Of a stretch of DNA of 61,447 bases, positions 43,265-52,977 are shown piece by piece (positions within the stretch are counted from its first letter, which is position 1; the number at the start of each line of letters is the position of its first letter). The notes below the pieces were generated by a model. It did not search any database. It saw only the letters and a list, made by a program, of their open reading frames with translations, and was not told where the DNA came from. Made by a program: the position numbers and the translations under genes. The DNA comes from Saprospiraceae bacterium (lineage in GTDB: Bacteria > Bacteroidota > Bacteroidia > Chitinophagales > Saprospiraceae): positions 1 through 61,447 of the forward strand of contig JANQWK010000008.1 in NCBI GenBank assembly GCA_030729925.1. The letters run 5' to 3'.

Positions 43265-43284
43265 ACTTTTCGGTTTACCGCGTT
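43255..43284. terminator. Perfect 12-bp hairpin spanning the sigma gene stop codon
   Basis: AACGCGGTAAAC (43255-43266) is the exact reverse complement of GTTTACCGCGTT (43273-43284), with loop TTTTCG. It covers the TAA of the sigma gene and lies 15 bp before the convergent ettA stop. Neither side has a good T-tract, so it may be a two-way transcription barrier or an mRNA-protecting 3' hairpin rather than a classic terminator. Confidence 0.55.
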
Positions 43285-43299
43285 ATCAAGAGTGGATTT

Positions 43300-44973
43300 T
43301 TACTTCAATAAGTTTTTAAAACGGGGTCGTTTGGGTGTAACATCACCAAGTGTAGCTCGTTTTGAGGCCTCATAATCCTGGTAATTACCCTCAAAGAACA
43401 CCACATTGCCTTCGTCTTCGAAAGACAAAATGTGGGTAGCCAGTCGGTCAATAAACCAACGGTCGTGGCTGATTACCATGACGCAACCTGCGAAAGCATC
43501 AATGGCATCTTCGAGTGCGCGTAGGGTATTGATGTCTATATCGTTAGTAGGCTCATCCAGCAGCAGCACATTACCGCCGTCCTTTAGGGTCATAGCCAAG
43601 TGAAGACGGTTACGCTCCCCTCCGGAAAGAACCCCGGCTTTTTTCTGTTGATCGGCACCTGTAAAGTTAAACCTTGCGATATAGGCTCGGGCATTCATCT
43701 CGTAATTTCCCACCTTAATAATATCCAGGCCATTTGAGATAATATCAAAGATAGTCTTGTCGGGATGAATAGCCGCGTGCGACTGATCCACATAAGACAC
43801 TTTAACGGTATCTCCGAGGGTAATGGAACCTGTATCGGGTTTTTCCAATCCCATCATCATGCGGAACAAAGTGGACTTACCTACTCCATTGGGGCCGATA
43901 ATTCCGACGATACTATTTTTTGGCACGGAGAAGGAAAGATTTTCAAACAGCAGGCGGTGGTCGAAAGCCTTACTCACGTGACTGACTTCTATCACCTTAT
44001 CGCCCAGACGAGGCCCTGGGGGAATAGAAATTTCCAGTTTAGACTCCTTCGTTTTCATCTCCTCTGCGGCCAATTTGTCGTAGGCGTTCAGACGAGCCTT
44101 TCCTTTAGCCTGTCGGGCTTTGGGCGACATTCTGATCCACTCCAACTCTCGATCGAGGGTCTTTTTCCGGCGCTCATCTGACTTTTGTTCCTGCTCCAAC
44201 CGCAGGGCCTTTTGCTCCAGCCAGCTGCTGTAGTTCCCCTCCCAGGGAATACCCTCTCCCCTGTCCAGTTCCAGGATCCAGCCTGCCACATTATCCAAGA
44301 AATAACGATCGTGAGTAACCGCAATTACTGTCCCAGGAAAATTCTGCAGGTACTGTTCGAGCCAATCAATGCTCTCTGCATCCAAGTGGTTGGTAGGCTC
44401 ATCCAGCAGCAGGATATCCGGCTCTGAAAGCAGCAAACGCGCAAGTGCCACCCTCCTTCGTTCTCCTCCGGACAGCACCTTCACGGGCATATCATCCGGT
44501 GGACAGCGCAGCGCATCCATAGCCTTTTCCAGCTTATGATCCAATTCCCAGGCATTATTGCTATCCAGAAGATCCATCAGCTCTCCCTGTCGCTCGATAA
44601 GTGCGGTCATTTCTTCATCTGACATGGGCTCCGAAAAGCGATCGTTCACCTCATTGTACTCCTTCATGAGCTGCATGAGGTTTCCCATACCCTCTTCCAC
44701 CACCTGCCGGACGGTCTTTGCCTCGTCCAGCGCGGGTTCCTGAGGCAGGTAGCCGATCTTGTATTGTTTCTCGAAGGCAATTTTACCTTCGTAGTTTTCA
44801 TCCAGTCCGGCAATAATCTTGAGCAGGGTAGATTTTCCGCTACCATTCAGACCCAGCACGCCGATTTTGGCACCGTAGAAAAAGGAGAGCCAGATATTTT
44901 TAAGTACCTGTTTTTGTGGGGGAAAAGTTTTGGACACCCCCGACATAGAAAAGATAATCTTATGATCAGACAT
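43300..44973 (-). CDS. ettA: Energy-dependent translational throttle protein EttA
   Basis: An ABC-F ATPase that binds the ribosomal E site and gates translation according to the ATP/ADP ratio. At 557 aa it matches E. coli EttA (555 aa). Two ABC domains are present without membrane segments. The first has Walker A GLNGSGKST and signature LSGGERRRVAL; the second has Walker A GPNGVGKST and signature LSGGERNRLHL. The inter-domain linker contains the PtIM-like charged helical region (REWIRMSPKARQAKGKARLNAYDKL type). The C-terminus ends KRPRFKNLLK. A single gene, convergent with the sigma factor gene. Confidence 0.95.
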   Translation of the reverse strand: MSDHKIIFSMSGVSKTFPPQKQVLKNIWLSFFYGAKIGVLGLNGSGKSTLLKIIAGLDENYEGKIAFEKQYKIGYLPQEPALDEAKTVRQVVEEGMGNLMQLMKEYNEVNDRFSEPMSDEEMTALIERQGELMDLLDSNNAWELDHKLEKAMDALRCPPDDMPVKVLSGGERRRVALARLLLSEPDILLLDEPTNHLDAESIDWLEQYLQNFPGTVIAVTHDRYFLDNVAGWILELDRGEGIPWEGNYSSWLEQKALRLEQEQKSDERRKKTLDRELEWIRMSPKARQAKGKARLNAYDKLAAEEMKTKESKLEISIPPGPRLGDKVIEVSHVSKAFDHRLLFENLSFSVPKNSIVGIIGPNGVGKSTLFRMMMGLEKPDTGSITLGDTVKVSYVDQSHAAIHPDKTIFDIISNGLDIIKVGNYEMNARAYIARFNFTGADQQKKAGVLSGGERNRLHLAMTLKDGGNVLLLDEPTNDIDINTLRALEDAIDAFAGCVMVISHDRWFIDRLATHILSFEDEGNVVFFEGNYQDYEASKRATLGDVTPKRPRFKNLLK

Positions 44974-45060
44974 TTATTCAGATTTTAAGGAATGCAAATA
45001 TACGGTTCAAACTTTCGATCCACAATGATAATTCCCGGGTAGCAAAAAAATAAATTAAAG

Positions 45061-45092
45061 TTTGGCTATTCTGATAAAAACAATACTTTTTG
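45061..45092 (+). promoter_or_regulatory. Bacteroidota-type promoter for the DASS transporter gene
   Basis: TTTG at 45061-45064, a 19-nt spacer and TACTTTTTG at 45084-45092 (one base longer than TAnnTTTG) form a plausible -33/-7 pair, 34 bp before the transporter ATG. Confidence 0.45.
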
Positions 45093-45126
45093 CATCTTTA
45101 GGGGTCTATTAAACAAACGAAAAACC

Positions 45127-46536
45127 ATGTTCAAGAAAATCTGGGATAATATCTGGTTCAGGCGCTTATTGGTATTCCTAAGTGCGTTGTTACTTTGGCA
45201 TGGTGACATCCCTTGGGGTATTGATCCGAAAGCCTGGCAGCTGTTTGTCTTGTTTATTGCTGCAATTTTGTCTGTCCTTATAGATGCCTTTAGCATTTTT
45301 GTTGCTGCCTTGTTGGCCATGACCCTTGCTGTGCTCTTCCAAGTGCTCGACACCACAAAAGCCTTCTCAGGGTTTTCGGAAAGTTTCATGTTGCTGATCC
45401 TTTCATCCTTTCTGATCTCCAATGGGGTGGTAAAATCGGGTTTGGGCAAGCGTTTGGCCTTGTTGTTGATCAAAAAATTCGGGCATTCCACCTTGCGACT
45501 GGGTTATTGTGTCATCGCTACGGATGCGTTGATAGGGCCAGGTGTCCCCAGTAATACTGCCCGCTCGGGGGTATTGTATCCCATCGTACGCGCGTTGGCG
45601 CTGGACACCGGCTCGCAACCTGAGCCGGAAAGCAGAAAAACAACAGGCAGTTATCTCATGATGCTGGGCATGGTCAGTTTGTCGCTTTCCTCCTCGCTTT
45701 GGCTCACGGCTATGGCTGCCAACCCCATTTCGGCAGGTTTTGGCGCCCAATTTGGCGTGAACATGGATTTTGGGCGTTGGATTTTGGTCAGTTCGGTGCC
45801 CACCCTTTTGGGCATGCTGCTGCTGCCCTACATCCTCTACCGCACATTCCCCCCTGCACAGCGGAACACCCCGGAGGCACCTCTTGCTGCTGCGGAAGCC
45901 CTTCGGGAAATGGGGCCGCTATCCAAACGGGAAACCGCCATGGCCATCATCTTCACGGTCATGATCATTTTTTGGGCTTTAGCCAATGCCCTTAATCTCA
46001 ACCTTGCCATTATCACCTTTTTGGGCTTAGCTGCGATGATTATCTTTAATGTCATGTCCATACAGGAGCTGCAGGAAGGAGGCGGAGAAGCCCTGGTCAC
46101 CTTTTTGTGGTTTGCCATCATGTATGTCCTCAGTAGTGCCCTCAACGAAATGGGATTCATGAAAGTCATCGGGGAAAAAATATCCGGCCAGCTCGTCGGT
46201 TTCTCCTGGCCGGTAGTATATGTCGTTCTCATCGTCCTTTACGTATTCATCCACTACCTGTTTGTAAGTCAAACCGCGCACCTCCTTGCCCTTTTCGGGG
46301 TCTTTTTAGAGGTTGGCAACAATGCGGGTGTCCCGGTAGTCCTTATGGTCTATATGCTTGCCTTTGCCACCAATTTCTTTTCGGCGCTCACGCCACAAGC
46401 ATCCAGTGCCAACGTACTGTTTGCCGGCTCCGGTTATTTGCAGCAACAGGAAGTCTATAAGCAGGGATTCTTGGTTACTGTAGCCTGCCTGATTATTTAC
46501 ATGCTGTGTTCCCCTTGGATTTTAGCCGTAGGCTAA
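45127..46536 (+). CDS. DASS/SLC13 family anion symporter
   Basis: A 469-aa polytopic inner-membrane protein of the divalent anion:sodium symporter family (2-oxoglutarate/malate translocator branch). It has about 12 hydrophobic segments, the two substrate-loop repeats appearing as GVPSNTARSGVLYPI and ALTPQASSANVLFAGSGYL (Ser/Asn-Thr type), and LWLTAMAANPISAG. Likely cargo is a C4-C5 dicarboxylate. It is followed by an AT-rich 82-bp gap before the Cox cluster, with no clear terminator, so read-through into that cluster is possible. Confidence 0.87.
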   Translation: MFKKIWDNIWFRRLLVFLSALLLWHGDIPWGIDPKAWQLFVLFIAAILSVLIDAFSIFVAALLAMTLAVLFQVLDTTKAFSGFSESFMLLILSSFLISNGVVKSGLGKRLALLLIKKFGHSTLRLGYCVIATDALIGPGVPSNTARSGVLYPIVRALALDTGSQPEPESRKTTGSYLMMLGMVSLSLSSSLWLTAMAANPISAGFGAQFGVNMDFGRWILVSSVPTLLGMLLLPYILYRTFPPAQRNTPEAPLAAAEALREMGPLSKRETAMAIIFTVMIIFWALANALNLNLAIITFLGLAAMIIFNVMSIQELQEGGGEALVTFLWFAIMYVLSSALNEMGFMKVIGEKISGQLVGFSWPVVYVVLIVLYVFIHYLFVSQTAHLLALFGVFLEVGNNAGVPVVLMVYMLAFATNFFSALTPQASSANVLFAGSGYLQQQEVYKQGFLVTVACLIIYMLCSPWILAVG

Positions 46537-46618
46537 AAAAAACAAATTTTAATTTTCAAAAAGTAAAATAAAAACAACAATACTTCTTATATTAGGCAGT
46601 AAACAAAAAACATTGTGT

Positions 46619-47065
46619 ATGGAATTAACAGGCAATCACGACATCTCTGCCGCAGCCCAAACCTTATGGAATCTTTTGATGGATCCTGATTTCTTAGCCC
46701 GGATAACCCCTGGAATAACCCGGATGGAAAAAATCTCGGACGACAATTACCTGGCCATTGCGGATGTCAAGATTGGCCCCGTAAAGGGATCGTTCAAAGG
46801 GGAAGTACAAATCACGGAAAAGCAGGAGCCGGAGGCATTCACCCTCATGGTTCAGCAAAAAAGCAGCATTGGAAACGTTGCTGCGAGCGTGCGCATTCGC
46901 ATTCAGGAATTATCTCCTGAAAAATCCAATATTCAGTTTGAGGGAAAAGCCCAGTTATCTGGTCTGTTGGCGCGAACCGGACAGCGAGTCCTTTCCGGCG
47001 TGGCCAACACCCTGAGTCGGCAATTTTTTGAATCGCTGGAAGCAGAGATCAAGCAACAAGTGTAA
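46619..47065 (+). CDS. CoxG-like SRPBCC protein
   Basis: A 148-aa helix-grip (SRPBCC) protein of the carbon monoxide dehydrogenase subunit G family. Motifs are [42 protein letters not shown], and the C-terminal amphipathic region [30 protein letters not shown]. CoxG is thought to help anchor or assemble the molybdenum hydroxylase at the membrane. The frame extends two codons to a TTG at 46613, but the ATG at 46619 is preferred. It is the first gene of the Cox-type cluster, 31 bp before coxS. Confidence 0.85.
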   Translation: MELTGNHDISAAAQTLWNLLMDPDFLARITPGITRMEKISDDNYLAIADVKIGPVKGSFKGEVQITEKQEPEAFTLMVQQKSSIGNVAASVRIRIQELSPEKSNIQFEGKAQLSGLLARTGQRVLSGVANTLSRQFFESLEAEIKQQV

Positions 47066-47096
47066 TTTTTTTCTATCTCCAATAAAATCTGAATTT

Positions 47097-47582
47097 ATGT
47101 CAACCACCATTCATGTTACCGTCAATGGAAAGCAACATACCAGTGAAGTGGAGCCCCGCCTATTGTTATCGCACTACCTGAGAGACGTGCTCCGTTTGAC
47201 CGGCACGCATATCGGTTGCGATACTTCAAGTTGTGGAGCGTGCACCATTCACCTCGACGGAAAAGCAGTCAAGTCTTGTACCCTTTTAGCTGTACAGGCC
47301 GATGGCGCTCATATTACCACGATTGAAGGCATGGCGCAGGGCGGAGCGCTTCATCCCCTGCAAGTTGGCTTTCAGGAAGAACATGGTCTGCAGTGCGGTT
47401 TTTGCACTCCGGGCATGATCATGGTTGCGGCGGATTTGCTCGACCGCAATGCGCAGCCTTCTGAAACCGAGATCAGGGAAGCCTTGGAAGGCAATTTTTG
47501 CCGTTGCACCGGCTACCAGAATATCGTCAAATCCATCCAGCATGCTGCGGATATCATCAATAAAAAGGAGGTTGTATCATGA
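47097..47582 (+). CDS. coxS: [2Fe-2S] small subunit of a xanthine-oxidase-family molybdenum hydroxylase (CoxS-like)
   Basis: A 161-aa iron-sulfur subunit with both clusters. The plant-type cluster is Cys41, Cys46, Cys49 and Cys61 ([16 protein letters not shown]). The second helical cluster is Cys100, Cys103, Cys135 and Cys137 ([10 protein letters not shown] and CRCTGYQNI). It carries electrons from the molybdenum site to FAD. The frame is open to 47028, but the ATG at 47097 fits the family N-terminus ([10 protein letters not shown]). The stop overlaps the large-subunit ATG by 4 nt. Confidence 0.93.
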   Translation: MSTTIHVTVNGKQHTSEVEPRLLLSHYLRDVLRLTGTHIGCDTSSCGACTIHLDGKAVKSCTLLAVQADGAHITTIEGMAQGGALHPLQVGFQEEHGLQCGFCTPGMIMVAADLLDRNAQPSETEIREALEGNFCRCTGYQNIVKSIQHAADIINKKEVVS

Positions 47583-49945
47583 CAAAGTTAATCGGACAAT
47601 CAGTCAAACGCGTTGAGGACAAACGTTTTATTACCGGTCAGGGTCAATATACCGATGATATTGTCCTGCCGGGGATGACCTATGCTTATATCCTCCGCAG
47701 CCCCTACGCCCATGCTACCATTAAGAGCATAGATACGGCTGCAGCTCGGGCGATGGAGGGTGTGGTAGCGGTGTTTACCGGCGAAGATATTGCCAAAGCC
47801 GGCATTAATGGTGTACCTACCGGCTGGCAGGTCAACTTTAAGAGTGGTGAAACGATGAAGGAGCCCCCCCACCCGCTTTTGGTGGCTGACAGGGTGAAGC
47901 ACGTTGGCGATAGCCTGGCAGTCGTTATTGCAGAATCGCGGGAAATCGCGAAAGATGCTGCGGATTTGATAGAAATAGATTACGATGTCCTGGAGGCTGT
48001 TTGGAATCCGGCGGATGCCATTGCAGCTGATGCGCCTCAGGTGCACGAGGGTGCACCGAACAACATTTGTTTCGACTGGGAACTGGGTAATCCGAAAGCG
48101 GAGGTAGATGCGGCATTAGCTGGAGCACATCACGTTACTTCCCTGGATTTGGTCAACCAGCGCATGATACCCAACCCCATTGAGCCCCGTTCGGCGATAG
48201 GCCATTTTGAGTCTTCGCACGATCGCTACACGCTGTACACCACCTCTCAGAACCCCCACCTGACCAGGCTGCTCATGTGTGCGTTTGTACTCGGTTTGCC
48301 CGAGCACAAGGTTCGCGTAGTTGCCCCGGATGTAGGGGGTGGATTTGGAAGTAAAATTTTCCACTATACCGAAGAGGCTTTGGTCATTTGGGCTTCTGGA
48401 AAACTGGGTCGCCCTGTAAAATGGACGGCTGACCGAAGCGAGTGTTTTACAACGGATGCACACGGTCGGGATCACGTGACCAAGGCGGAAATGGGATTTG
48501 ACAAAGAGGGTAACATCCTGGGATTGCGGGTAAAAACTTACGCCAACTTGGGAGCGTACCTTTCTACTTTTGCACCTTGCGTGCCTACTTGGTTGCATGG
48601 AACTTTGTTACAGGGCGTATATACTACCCCCAAGATCAATGTTGATGTAACAGGCGTATTTACCCATACCAATGCGGTAGATGCTTATCGGGGTGCGGGG
48701 CGTCCTGAGGCGACCTACCTGCTGGAAAGATTGTTGGATACGGCAGCGCTCGAAATGGGCATGGATCCTGCAGAATTGCGGCTCCAAAACATGATTCAAC
48801 CATTTGACGGGGTCAGCCAGCCGGGGTATATGACTCAGGTGGCGCTGCAATACGATAGCGGCAATTATCAGGCTACCCTGCACAGGGGCTTGGAAATGGT
48901 GGGCTATGAGCAGTTTCGCCAGGAGCAGGCAGAGGCCAGAAAAGCGGGTCGTTATTTGGGAATTGGGTTTTCCACTTATATAGAGGCTTGCGGCATTGCC
49001 CCATCTGCAGTAGTTGGTGCACTGGGCGCAAGGGCAGGTTTGTACGAGGTTGGCCAAGTCAGGGTACAGCCTACGGGAAAAGTTAGTGTGTTTACCGGTG
49101 CGCATTCACATGGCCAGGGACACGAGACTACTTTTGCGCAAATCGTGGCCGACACACTGGGCATTGGCATGGGTGACGTGGAAATTATTCACGGAGACTC
49201 CGAATCTGTTGCTTTCGGTATGGGAACCTATGGCTCGAGAAGTTTGGCCGTGGGTGGATCAGCCATCATGAAAAGTTTGGATAAAATCCTTGAAAAAGGA
49301 GCCAAAATTGCGGCGCACAAATTGGAAGCAGCCGTGGAGGATTTGGATTTTGCCGAAGGCAAATGGACGGTTAAAGGCACGGATAAGAGCATTGGTTTTG
49401 GCGATGTTGCCCTGACCGCTTATGTGCCGCATAACTATCCGCAGGGGGTTGAACCCGGGTTGGATTTCTCCAGTTTCTACGATCCGGCCAACTTCACCTA
49501 TCCTTTTGGTACCCACATTGCTATTGTAGAAGTGGATCCTCAAACGGGCAAGGTTGACCTCAAGCGTTTTATTGCTGTGGATGATGTGGGGAACGTCATT
49601 AACCCGATGATTGTGGAAGGGCAAATCCATGGAGGATTGGCTCAAGGTATCGGACAGGCGATGTTTGAAGGTGCGTTGTACGATGACGGGGGTAACCTGA
49701 TCAATGGTTCTTATATGGACTACACCATGCCGAGGGCAGACGATCTTCCGTCTTTTGAGGTAGATCGGCTCGTTACGCCTTGTCCCCACAACCCGCTTGG
49801 GGTAAAAGGGGCAGGTGAAGCAGGTGCGATCGGCTCTACCCCTGCTGTGGTAAATGCCGTTATGGATGCTTTGTCACCGCTGGGCATTTTTAATCCTTCG
49901 ATGCCAATGACGCCGGAAAGCATCTGGCGCACGATCAACGGCTAA
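47579..49945 (+). CDS. coxL: Molybdopterin-binding large subunit, form II CoxL-like
   Basis: The 788-aa catalytic subunit of a xanthine-oxidase-family enzyme. It has N-terminal [23 protein letters not shown], the molybdopterin-binding [10 protein letters not shown], and the active-site loop A369-Y-R-G-A-G-R375. It also has [11 protein letters not shown] and the catalytic base Glu747 ([11 protein letters not shown]). True aerobic CO dehydrogenases have a VAYRCSFR loop with the Cys that binds copper; that Cys is absent here. This is therefore a form II enzyme whose substrate (an aldehyde, heterocycle or other) is unknown. The gene symbol marks family only. Confidence 0.92.
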   Translation: MTKLIGQSVKRVEDKRFITGQGQYTDDIVLPGMTYAYILRSPYAHATIKSIDTAAARAMEGVVAVFTGEDIAKAGINGVPTGWQVNFKSGETMKEPPHPLLVADRVKHVGDSLAVVIAESREIAKDAADLIEIDYDVLEAVWNPADAIAADAPQVHEGAPNNICFDWELGNPKAEVDAALAGAHHVTSLDLVNQRMIPNPIEPRSAIGHFESSHDRYTLYTTSQNPHLTRLLMCAFVLGLPEHKVRVVAPDVGGGFGSKIFHYTEEALVIWASGKLGRPVKWTADRSECFTTDAHGRDHVTKAEMGFDKEGNILGLRVKTYANLGAYLSTFAPCVPTWLHGTLLQGVYTTPKINVDVTGVFTHTNAVDAYRGAGRPEATYLLERLLDTAALEMGMDPAELRLQNMIQPFDGVSQPGYMTQVALQYDSGNYQATLHRGLEMVGYEQFRQEQAEARKAGRYLGIGFSTYIEACGIAPSAVVGALGARAGLYEVGQVRVQPTGKVSVFTGAHSHGQGHETTFAQIVADTLGIGMGDVEIIHGDSESVAFGMGTYGSRSLAVGGSAIMKSLDKILEKGAKIAAHKLEAAVEDLDFAEGKWTVKGTDKSIGFGDVALTAYVPHNYPQGVEPGLDFSSFYDPANFTYPFGTHIAIVEVDPQTGKVDLKRFIAVDDVGNVINPMIVEGQIHGGLAQGIGQAMFEGALYDDGGNLINGSYMDYTMPRADDLPSFEVDRLVTPCPHNPLGVKGAGEAGAIGSTPAVVNAVMDALSPLGIFNPSMPMTPESIWRTING

Positions 49946-49971
49946 GTGTTTAATCCAAAAAAATTGACAAC

Positions 49972-50829
49972 ATGATTCCAGCAAGTTTTTCTTACCATAA
50001 AGCCAATTCCGTTCAGGAGGCACTGGGCATGCTTCAACAACACGGGGGAGATGCCAAACTGCTGGCAGGCGGCCATTCGCTGATTCCTGCCATGAAACTC
50101 CGCCTCAACCAGCCAAGTACGCTGATTGATATCCGCCACATTGCCGAATTGCAAACAATTTCGGTAGCAGGTGACCACGTTGTGATTGGAGCGGGGGTTA
50201 CCCACCACCAAATTGCCACCAATGCCCACATCCATGCCCACGCCCCTATTCTTGCCGAAGCCGCCGAATGGATTGGCGATGTGCAGGTTAGAAATATGGG
50301 CACCCTTGGAGGGAGTCTGGCGCATGCCGACCCCGCAGCAGATTGGCCTGCAGTAATGATTGCCAGCCATGCCAGCATAGAAATGCAGTCTGCTTCAGGT
50401 AGTCGCACGGTAGGTGCCGATGATTTCTTTTTGGGATTTTTCGAAACGGCTCTACAGGAAGATGAAATTATCACAGCCATCAAAATTCCAGTAGCAGGTG
50501 CCCATACTGGTTCTGCCTACAAAAAATTCATGCAACCCGCCTCCCGCTATGCGATTGTTGGCTGTGCGGTGGTACTGACGCATGAAAACGGAAAGTGTAC
50601 TGCTGCTTCCATTGGGATGACCGGTGTGTCGGAGTTCGCTTATCGCGAAAAAGCCATTGAAGACGCCCTGGTAGGCAAGGAGCTTACTCCTGAAAACATC
50701 AAGCATGCTGCCAGTTTGGCTGCTAAAGATGTCACCTTGATGAGCGACCACTTTGCCTCAGTGCCTTACCGCAAGCATCTGGCCAGCGTATATGCTGAAC
50801 GAGCACTTGTGGCAGCGGCAGGACTGTAA
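49972..50829 (+). CDS. coxM: FAD-binding medium subunit (CoxM-like)
   Basis: A 285-aa FAD subunit of the same enzyme. It has the two flavin-binding motifs AGGHS (32-36) and NMGTLGGSLAHADP (108-121), and the C-terminal CO_deh_flav_C domain (AYKKFMQPASRYAIVGCAVVL). It passes electrons from the [2Fe-2S] clusters to an external acceptor. It lies 26 bp after coxL and ends 28 bp before the terminator palindrome. Confidence 0.93.
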   Translation: MIPASFSYHKANSVQEALGMLQQHGGDAKLLAGGHSLIPAMKLRLNQPSTLIDIRHIAELQTISVAGDHVVIGAGVTHHQIATNAHIHAHAPILAEAAEWIGDVQVRNMGTLGGSLAHADPAADWPAVMIASHASIEMQSASGSRTVGADDFFLGFFETALQEDEIITAIKIPVAGAHTGSAYKKFMQPASRYAIVGCAVVLTHENGKCTAASIGMTGVSEFAYREKAIEDALVGKELTPENIKHAASLAAKDVTLMSDHFASVPYRKHLASVYAERALVAAAGL

Positions 50830-50856
50830 TAATTTTCTTTACGCTAGTACATAGAC

Positions 50857-50892
50857 AGCAAGTGTCCGGATCCGGACACTTGCTTTGCTTTT
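50857..50892 (+). terminator. Terminator: perfect 28-bp palindrome plus T-rich tail
   Basis: Positions 50857-50884 read identically on both strands (arms AGCAAGTGTCCGGA and TCCGGACACTTGCT with no loop bases; the centre GGATCC would open as loop). They are followed by TTGCTTTT. It lies between coxM and the MoxR gene, so it probably ends the coxGSLM transcript and separates it from the coxDE-like pair. Confidence 0.7.
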
Positions 50893-50916
50893 CCGGTAAC
50901 CCGAAAATATCATGGA

Positions 50917-51816
50917 ATGGAACACGCAGGACTAAACCGCATCCAGGAAGCCTTGCAAAAAAGAGGCTATATCAGTGACGCTGGTATCGCCATGAGCATC
51001 TTTCTCGCCATGGAACTTCGAAAACCGCTATTGGTCGAAGGTCCTCCCGGTGTAGGAAAAACAGAAATCGCTAAGGTCATGACCCAAATCCTCGATACGG
51101 AAATGATCCGGTTGCAGTGTTACGAGGGATTAGACATGAGTCATGCCATTTACGAATGGAACTACCAGTTGCAACTGCTCTACCTCAAGCTCCAGGAAAA
51201 AGGAGACATCTCGCTTGAGGAAAAAGAAAATCAGCTATTTAGCGACAAGTTCCTGATCAAGCGCCCCCTCCTGCAGGCCATCACCCGAGAGCAGCCACCT
51301 GTGCTGCTGATTGATGAAATTGATCGCGCCGATGAAGCTTTTGAGAGCTATTTCCTGGAATTGTTGTCGGATTGGCAAATTACCATACCCGAAACGGGAA
51401 CCATACGGGCAACCCAAATCCCATTTGTGGTAATTACCAGCAACCGCATCCGGGAGTTGTCCGAAGCGCTGCGCAGAAGGTGTCTGTATTTGTGGATAGA
51501 TTATCCGGATTTTGTCCGGGAGTTGCAGATTGTCAAAACCAAAATCCCGACCATTGACAGCCAGCTTGCTGTTCAAATTACCCATTTCATGCAGGAGGTC
51601 CGACAGCTCCGACTAGAAAAAACACCGGGGGTAGCTGAAACCCTCGACTGGGCAGCTGCGCTGGCGGCTTTGCATTTCGATCACCTGGACGAAGAAATCG
51701 TATCTGCCACCCTGGGGATCATCATCAAAGATTGGCAGGATATCCGCAAAACCCAACTTTCTCTTTCGGAATTACTGGAACGGGTAGGCGCCAAAACCAA
51801 ATTGGAGGAACTATAA
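50917..51816 (+). CDS. coxD: MoxR-family AAA+ ATPase (CoxD-like)
   Basis: A 299-aa AAA+ chaperone ATPase. Walker A is EGPPGVGKTE (41-50), Walker B is PPVLLIDEIDRADEAFESYF, followed by sensor 1 VVITSNRIRELSEALRRRCLYLWIDYP. MoxR/CoxD proteins act with a VWA protein to mature molybdenum hydroxylases; CoxD is needed for the Cu-S-Mo cluster in CO dehydrogenase. Here the partner enzyme is form II, so the step may be sulfuration or general cofactor insertion. The stop overlaps the VWA start (TAATG). Confidence 0.9.
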   Translation: MEHAGLNRIQEALQKRGYISDAGIAMSIFLAMELRKPLLVEGPPGVGKTEIAKVMTQILDTEMIRLQCYEGLDMSHAIYEWNYQLQLLYLKLQEKGDISLEEKENQLFSDKFLIKRPLLQAITREQPPVLLIDEIDRADEAFESYFLELLSDWQITIPETGTIRATQIPFVVITSNRIRELSEALRRRCLYLWIDYPDFVRELQIVKTKIPTIDSQLAVQITHFMQEVRQLRLEKTPGVAETLDWAAALAALHFDHLDEEIVSATLGIIIKDWQDIRKTQLSLSELLERVGAKTKLEEL

Positions 51817-52973
51817 TGGCAGCGGAGGAACTGATTACCAGACATACCGCTCTGAGCAACAATATCATTGCTTTTTGCAGGTTCCTGCGCCAGCATCGCT
51901 TTTTTGTGGGGCTATCCGAACAAACCGAGGTGCTCCGGATCCTGACCATCCTCCAGCCTTTTGACCAGCCGGAAGCGTTCCGGCTCGCACTCCGCGCAAT
52001 TCTGGTAAAAAATCATGCCCAGCATAAGTCTTTCGATGCCTTGTACAACCAATACTGGCGGGAACTCGACCAAGCCCTGGATGCCAAAATCAAAACTACT
52101 GAAACCCCCAAACCCAGACCGGGATCCCACGAAAAAGCCTTTTTGGCACTCAAAGACTGGCTGAGTGGCAACAACTCCTCTAAAAAAGAGGAGGCAAAAG
52201 ATTCCATGGAAATTGCTGCTTTCAACGAAGCAGAAGTGCTGACCCAAACTGATTTTTCGGCTTTTTCGGAGGAACAGGTTCCCGAACTATTGGAATTGCT
52301 GCGCAAGCTTGCCCGGAAATTATCGAGGGATCTCTCCCGACGCTACACCCACGGCAAACAGCACCAGCAACTCGATCTCCGATATATGCTTCGCAAAAAC
52401 CTGCGCCGTGGGGGTGAGATCGTGGAATTGGCTTACAAACAACCTCAGAAAAACAGGGTGCGCCTCGTCCTGATTTGCGATGTCAGCCGATCTATGGAAC
52501 TCTACAGCCGATTCCTGATCCATTTTATGTTTGGCCTGCAACAAGCCTTTTCCCGCATGGAAACCTTTGTTTTTGGCACCCGCCTGACCCGCATCACCGC
52601 AGCTATGCAGGCAGAAAACTTCGATAAGGCACTCCAACAACTTCAGGAACAGGTCCCGGATTGGTTTGGCGGTACCCGTATAGGTGCCTCGCTGGAACAA
52701 TTTTGCACCGAATTTAGCCACCAACTGCTCAATAAAAAAACCATTGTGCTGATCATGAGCGATGGCTGGGACACCGGCGGCATAGATACCCTCGAGAAAA
52801 GTATGCAAACCCTGCACAAAAAATCAGCCAAGGTCATTTGGCTCAACCCCCTGGCAGGTAATTTGAACTATCAGCCCAGTGTACGAGCCATGGAAGTTGC
52901 ACTGCCATACGTGGATGTGCACCTCGCTGCTCATAACATAGATAGTCTGAAAGCGCTGCTCAAACACTTATAA
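51816..52973 (+). CDS. coxE: VWA domain protein (CoxE-like)
   Basis: A 385-aa protein with a charged N-terminal half (about 1-210) and a C-terminal von Willebrand A domain. The MIDAS motif is Asp222-Val-Ser224-Arg-Ser226 (CDVSRSMELY), followed by later MIDAS parts in GGTRIGASL and IMSDGWDTGG. CoxE works with CoxD in enzyme maturation. The frame extends upstream to 51732 within the ATPase gene, but the ATG at 51816 in the TAATG junction is the sensible start. It ends 4 bp before the convergent lipoprotein gene. Confidence 0.9.
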   Translation: MAAEELITRHTALSNNIIAFCRFLRQHRFFVGLSEQTEVLRILTILQPFDQPEAFRLALRAILVKNHAQHKSFDALYNQYWRELDQALDAKIKTTETPKPRPGSHEKAFLALKDWLSGNNSSKKEEAKDSMEIAAFNEAEVLTQTDFSAFSEEQVPELLELLRKLARKLSRDLSRRYTHGKQHQQLDLRYMLRKNLRRGGEIVELAYKQPQKNRVRLVLICDVSRSMELYSRFLIHFMFGLQQAFSRMETFVFGTRLTRITAAMQAENFDKALQQLQEQVPDWFGGTRIGASLEQFCTEFSHQLLNKKTIVLIMSDGWDTGGIDTLEKSMQTLHKKSAKVIWLNPLAGNLNYQPSVRAMEVALPYVDVHLAAHNIDSLKALLKHL

Positions 52974-52977
52974 ACCT

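Noticed and set aside
46520-46538. TTTTAGCC/GGCTAAAA hairpin at the end of the DASS transporter gene; 15 of its bases recur at about 53409
   Set aside because: No T-tract on the plus strand, and both copies lie mostly in unrelated coding sequence; the shared word is probably chance.
46619-50829. Aerobic carbon monoxide dehydrogenase
   Set aside because: The catalytic loop is AYRGAGR; the Cys that holds copper in true CO dehydrogenases is absent.
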